Shown here in pieces: positions 6,209 through 7,741 of a DNA stretch of 7,741 nt. The DNA comes from JANWHZ01 sp964527385. Its GTDB lineage: Bacteria > Patescibacteriota > Saccharimonadia > Saccharimonadales > UBA4665. Below the pieces are notes generated by a model. That model ran no database searches. It worked only from the letters and a program-made list of their open reading frames with translations, and was not told where the DNA came from. The stretch covers positions 1-7,741 of the forward strand of contig CAZGPZ010000047.1 in assembly GCA_964527385.1 (NCBI GenBank), written 5' to 3'. Position numbers and translations under genes: made by a program. Within the stretch, counting starts at the first letter, position 1. Each line of letters begins with the position of its first letter.

Positions 6209-6326
6209 AGGGGATTGGCACGGCAAAAGCATAAGGGTGATCCATAGAAAGGTCATGCTGTGGGCGTGTTGCTATAACTGCCAGGTCGTAGGGTGTCTTG
6301 GAATCTTTGGCGAAGAGCTATTTCAG

Positions 6327-6332
6327 TATAAA
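6327..6332 (+). promoter_or_regulatory. Possible -10 TATAAA before the SWEET-like gene
   Basis: TATAAA is five of six to the -10 consensus and ends nine bases before the ATG at 6342, again pointing to a leader of only a few bases. No -35 with proper spacing is seen, and there is no usable Shine-Dalgarno. Confidence 0.4.
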
Positions 6333-6341
6333 CTTGAAGAT

Positions 6342-6938
6342 ATGTTGCAAAGTTTGGCGATGTTGTCGGTTGTTTTCTTCCTGTTTGCGGCTCCACCATA
6401 TATTATTGACACTCTGAAAGGCAAGACCAAACCTGAACGCGCGACGTGGTTTGTGTTTAGCGTGCTTGGAATTATCGCGTTCATCTCTCAAGTGAAACTC
6501 GGCGCGGCGTGGTCGCTGGTGTTTTCCGGGTTCGACACGTTTGGCAGCCTGATCGTATTTGTGCTGTCTATCAAACACGGTGTCGGCGGCTGGACCCTCC
6601 TCGACCGGATCGCCCTTGTTGTGGCTGGCGCCGGCGTGGTTGTGGCGCTTGCCGCGCATGAACCGGTCGTGGCGCTGCTTGGCGACATCCTCGCGGACAT
6701 AGCAGGTACTGTGCTGACCGTCTACAAAACGTTCCAGGCGCCGGACACGGAGACGACTATCAGCTGGCTGCTCGTCGGCACGGGCGCCCTGACGGGCGTG
6801 CTCGCTGTTGGATCATTCAATGTCGCGTTGCTGTTATATCCAGCGTACTTAATGCTTGCCAACTACGCAGTGCCCATCACGCAAGTTGCCGGCCGCGCAT
6901 ATTGGCGCGCGCGTGGCGCGAACAAAACGCTTGCCTAA
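6342..6938 (+). CDS. Seven-helix SWEET/PQ-loop-like membrane protein
   Basis: A 198-residue integral membrane protein. I count helices at about 3-20, 35-51, 55-77, 87-105, 109-129, 139-158 and 159-184. Helix 1 ends in APPYIIDTLKGKTKPERATW (17-36), which looks like the PQ-loop/SemiSWEET signature (Pro, then a Lys-rich turn, then the next helix). The equivalent point after helix 5, VYKTFQAPDTETTISWLL (127-144), repeats it. This gives two triple-helix units joined by helix 4, the 3-1-3 plan of SWEET sugar carriers, whereas most bacterial members are single triple-helix SemiSWEETs. The likely role is facilitated movement of a small solute, perhaps sugar; family assignment rests on pattern, not search. 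A GTG at 6237 would add 35 residues with a Cys-rich stretch, but the ATG at 6342 follows a -10-like box and begins the first helix cleanly. The stop abuts that of the convergent gene. Confidence 0.75.
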   Translation: MLQSLAMLSVVFFLFAAPPYIIDTLKGKTKPERATWFVFSVLGIIAFISQVKLGAAWSLVFSGFDTFGSLIVFVLSIKHGVGGWTLLDRIALVVAGAGVVVALAAHEPVVALLGDILADIAGTVLTVYKTFQAPDTETTISWLLVGTGALTGVLAVGSFNVALLLYPAYLMLANYAVPITQVAGRAYWRARGANKTLA

Positions 6939-7733
6939 TCAATAATCCAGCAGCCGTTGGGCGGGGGGCGCGGAGAAAGTATCGAGGAATGCTCGTATAA
7001 CCCCGTCTTTGGTCCGGGTCCTGGCAATTATGTTATTATGTGACGCCCGAAGCGTTTGCGCCTGGGCTGGATCAGTTTCCGCGATCTTGGCAGCGAGAGC
7101 CAGTGTCGTTTCTTCCCATTCCCGAGCTGAATCATCACCAAGTACATGGGCAGACAATAGCGCCATAACCGCATTGCCTGCCGCGTCAGGCACATCGCCC
7201 GCCTGCAATAGCAGCTGATGTGCCTCTTCGTGATATTCCAACGCCTCATTTCGCATCATGCTCGTATCCAGTTCGAGGTCATCTTGGCGCATGCAGATAA
7301 CATCGCAGAGTGTGAGCATCCTTCCTATGTCGTAGGCAAGCTGGCCGAGCATGCCTAGAGCCGCCTTTTTCTGCCTCCCGGACAGGAACATCATGATATC
7401 GTGCTCGTCACTTGACGGGTACCGTCCCTCCAGGAGTGATTGCGCATATTGTGATGCACGGCTGAGAAACATGCGCCCAGAGTCGGCGAAGGTAAATGCG
7501 ATGTCTGCTGTCTCGTCGGATATAACCCTGCCGTGCAGTAGTTGTGCAGCCTGGCACAAACGGCTGTCGCCAGCTGCCCGCATGCCGCCAACTACCGTTA
7601 GTACGTGCACGGCGGTAGGAACTTCACCCTCATTGTCGATAAACTCCTGTGCTTCATCCAGGGCGTGAGACGCTTCGGAATATATGCTCGCCAGTTCCAT
7701 ATCCAGCTTGGTGGGGTATTGCTCGTCTTGCAT
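6939..7733 (-). CDS. Helical protein, divergent member 4 of the local family
   Basis: A 264-residue, acidic, all-helical soluble protein of unrecognised family. Its C-terminal half follows the same order as the three helical proteins at 2148-4444: QKKAALGMLGQLAYDIG (121-137), then YHEEAHQLLLQAGD (167-180), NAVMALLSAH (187-196) and LRASHNNIIA (228-237). It lacks the ILLQP-type tail and ends in a Pro-rich RLLDY segment. The N-terminus carries a long helix rich in Ala and Glu (14-35) rather than a clear TPR. The ATG at 7733 is the first Met, but the frame stays open to the window edge and the eight visible upstream bases contain no ribosome binding site, so the true start may lie outside. Its stop touches that of the SWEET-like gene. 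Function unknown. Confidence 0.75.
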   Translation of the reverse strand: MQDEQYPTKLDMELASIYSEASHALDEAQEFIDNEGEVPTAVHVLTVVGGMRAAGDSRLCQAAQLLHGRVISDETADIAFTFADSGRMFLSRASQYAQSLLEGRYPSSDEHDIMMFLSGRQKKAALGMLGQLAYDIGRMLTLCDVICMRQDDLELDTSMMRNEALEYHEEAHQLLLQAGDVPDAAGNAVMALLSAHVLGDDSAREWEETTLALAAKIAETDPAQAQTLRASHNNIIARTRTKDGVIRAFLDTFSAPPAQRLLDY

Positions 7734-7741
7734 ATCGTAGT

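Noticed and set aside
6237..6341. GTG start at 6237 for the SWEET-like protein
   Set aside because: It adds a Cys-rich, low-plausibility segment before the first helix without a ribosome binding site; the ATG at 6342 fits the topology better. It cannot be fully excluded.
1..7741. tRNA, rRNA or known riboswitch
   Set aside because: No cloverleaf with a TTCRA-type arm, no rRNA-like stretch and no riboswitch consensus was seen on either strand; the only long structured non-coding stretch is the palindromic element.

Overview
The window looks like a compact bacterial chromosome segment of moderate GC content. It uses the standard stop codons: TGA ends the ZIP, glycosidase and last genes, so this is not a code in which TGA is reassigned. 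The dense packing, the short RmuC, the many small proteins without recognisable domains and the mix of Shine-Dalgarno and apparently leaderless starts would suit a Patescibacteria/CPR genome, perhaps Saccharibacteria. That placement is a low-confidence inference, because no phylogenetic marker is present.

Left part (1-2142). A gene cut by the window edge runs leftward from a strong promoter and a perfect AGGAGG. Diverging from it are a ZIP-family metal transporter and, 20 bases later, a short membrane-anchored RmuC-type nuclease-fold protein. Middle (2148-5814, all minus strand). An MGH/GH63-like (alpha/alpha)6 glycosidase is followed by three unrecognised, all-helical, cytoplasmic proteins of 233-257 residues. 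These three share a helix pattern, and two of them share a TPR-like N-terminus. A fourth, more divergent member of the same pattern lies at 6939-7733. I read the four as one expanded paralogous family.

Right part. A 368-base palindromic element (5841-6208) has 33-base terminal inverted repeats matching at 32 of 33 positions and encodes no protein. It separates the glycosidase from a divergent seven-helix membrane protein whose two halves each resemble a PQ-loop/SemiSWEET triple-helix unit joined by one helix, the 3-1-3 layout of eukaryotic SWEET sugar carriers. A sugar carrier next to a cytoplasmic glycosidase is an attractive but unproven functional pairing.

Four genes (rmuC, the second helical protein, the glycosidase and the SWEET-like gene) have a -10-like hexamer only 6-9 bases before the ATG and no Shine-Dalgarno, as expected for leaderless mRNAs. 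The genes for the other proteins, apart from one tightly coupled downstream gene and one cut off at the window edge, have good ribosome binding sites. Both convergent gene pairs are separated by 5 and 0 bases, leaving no room for ordinary hairpin terminators.
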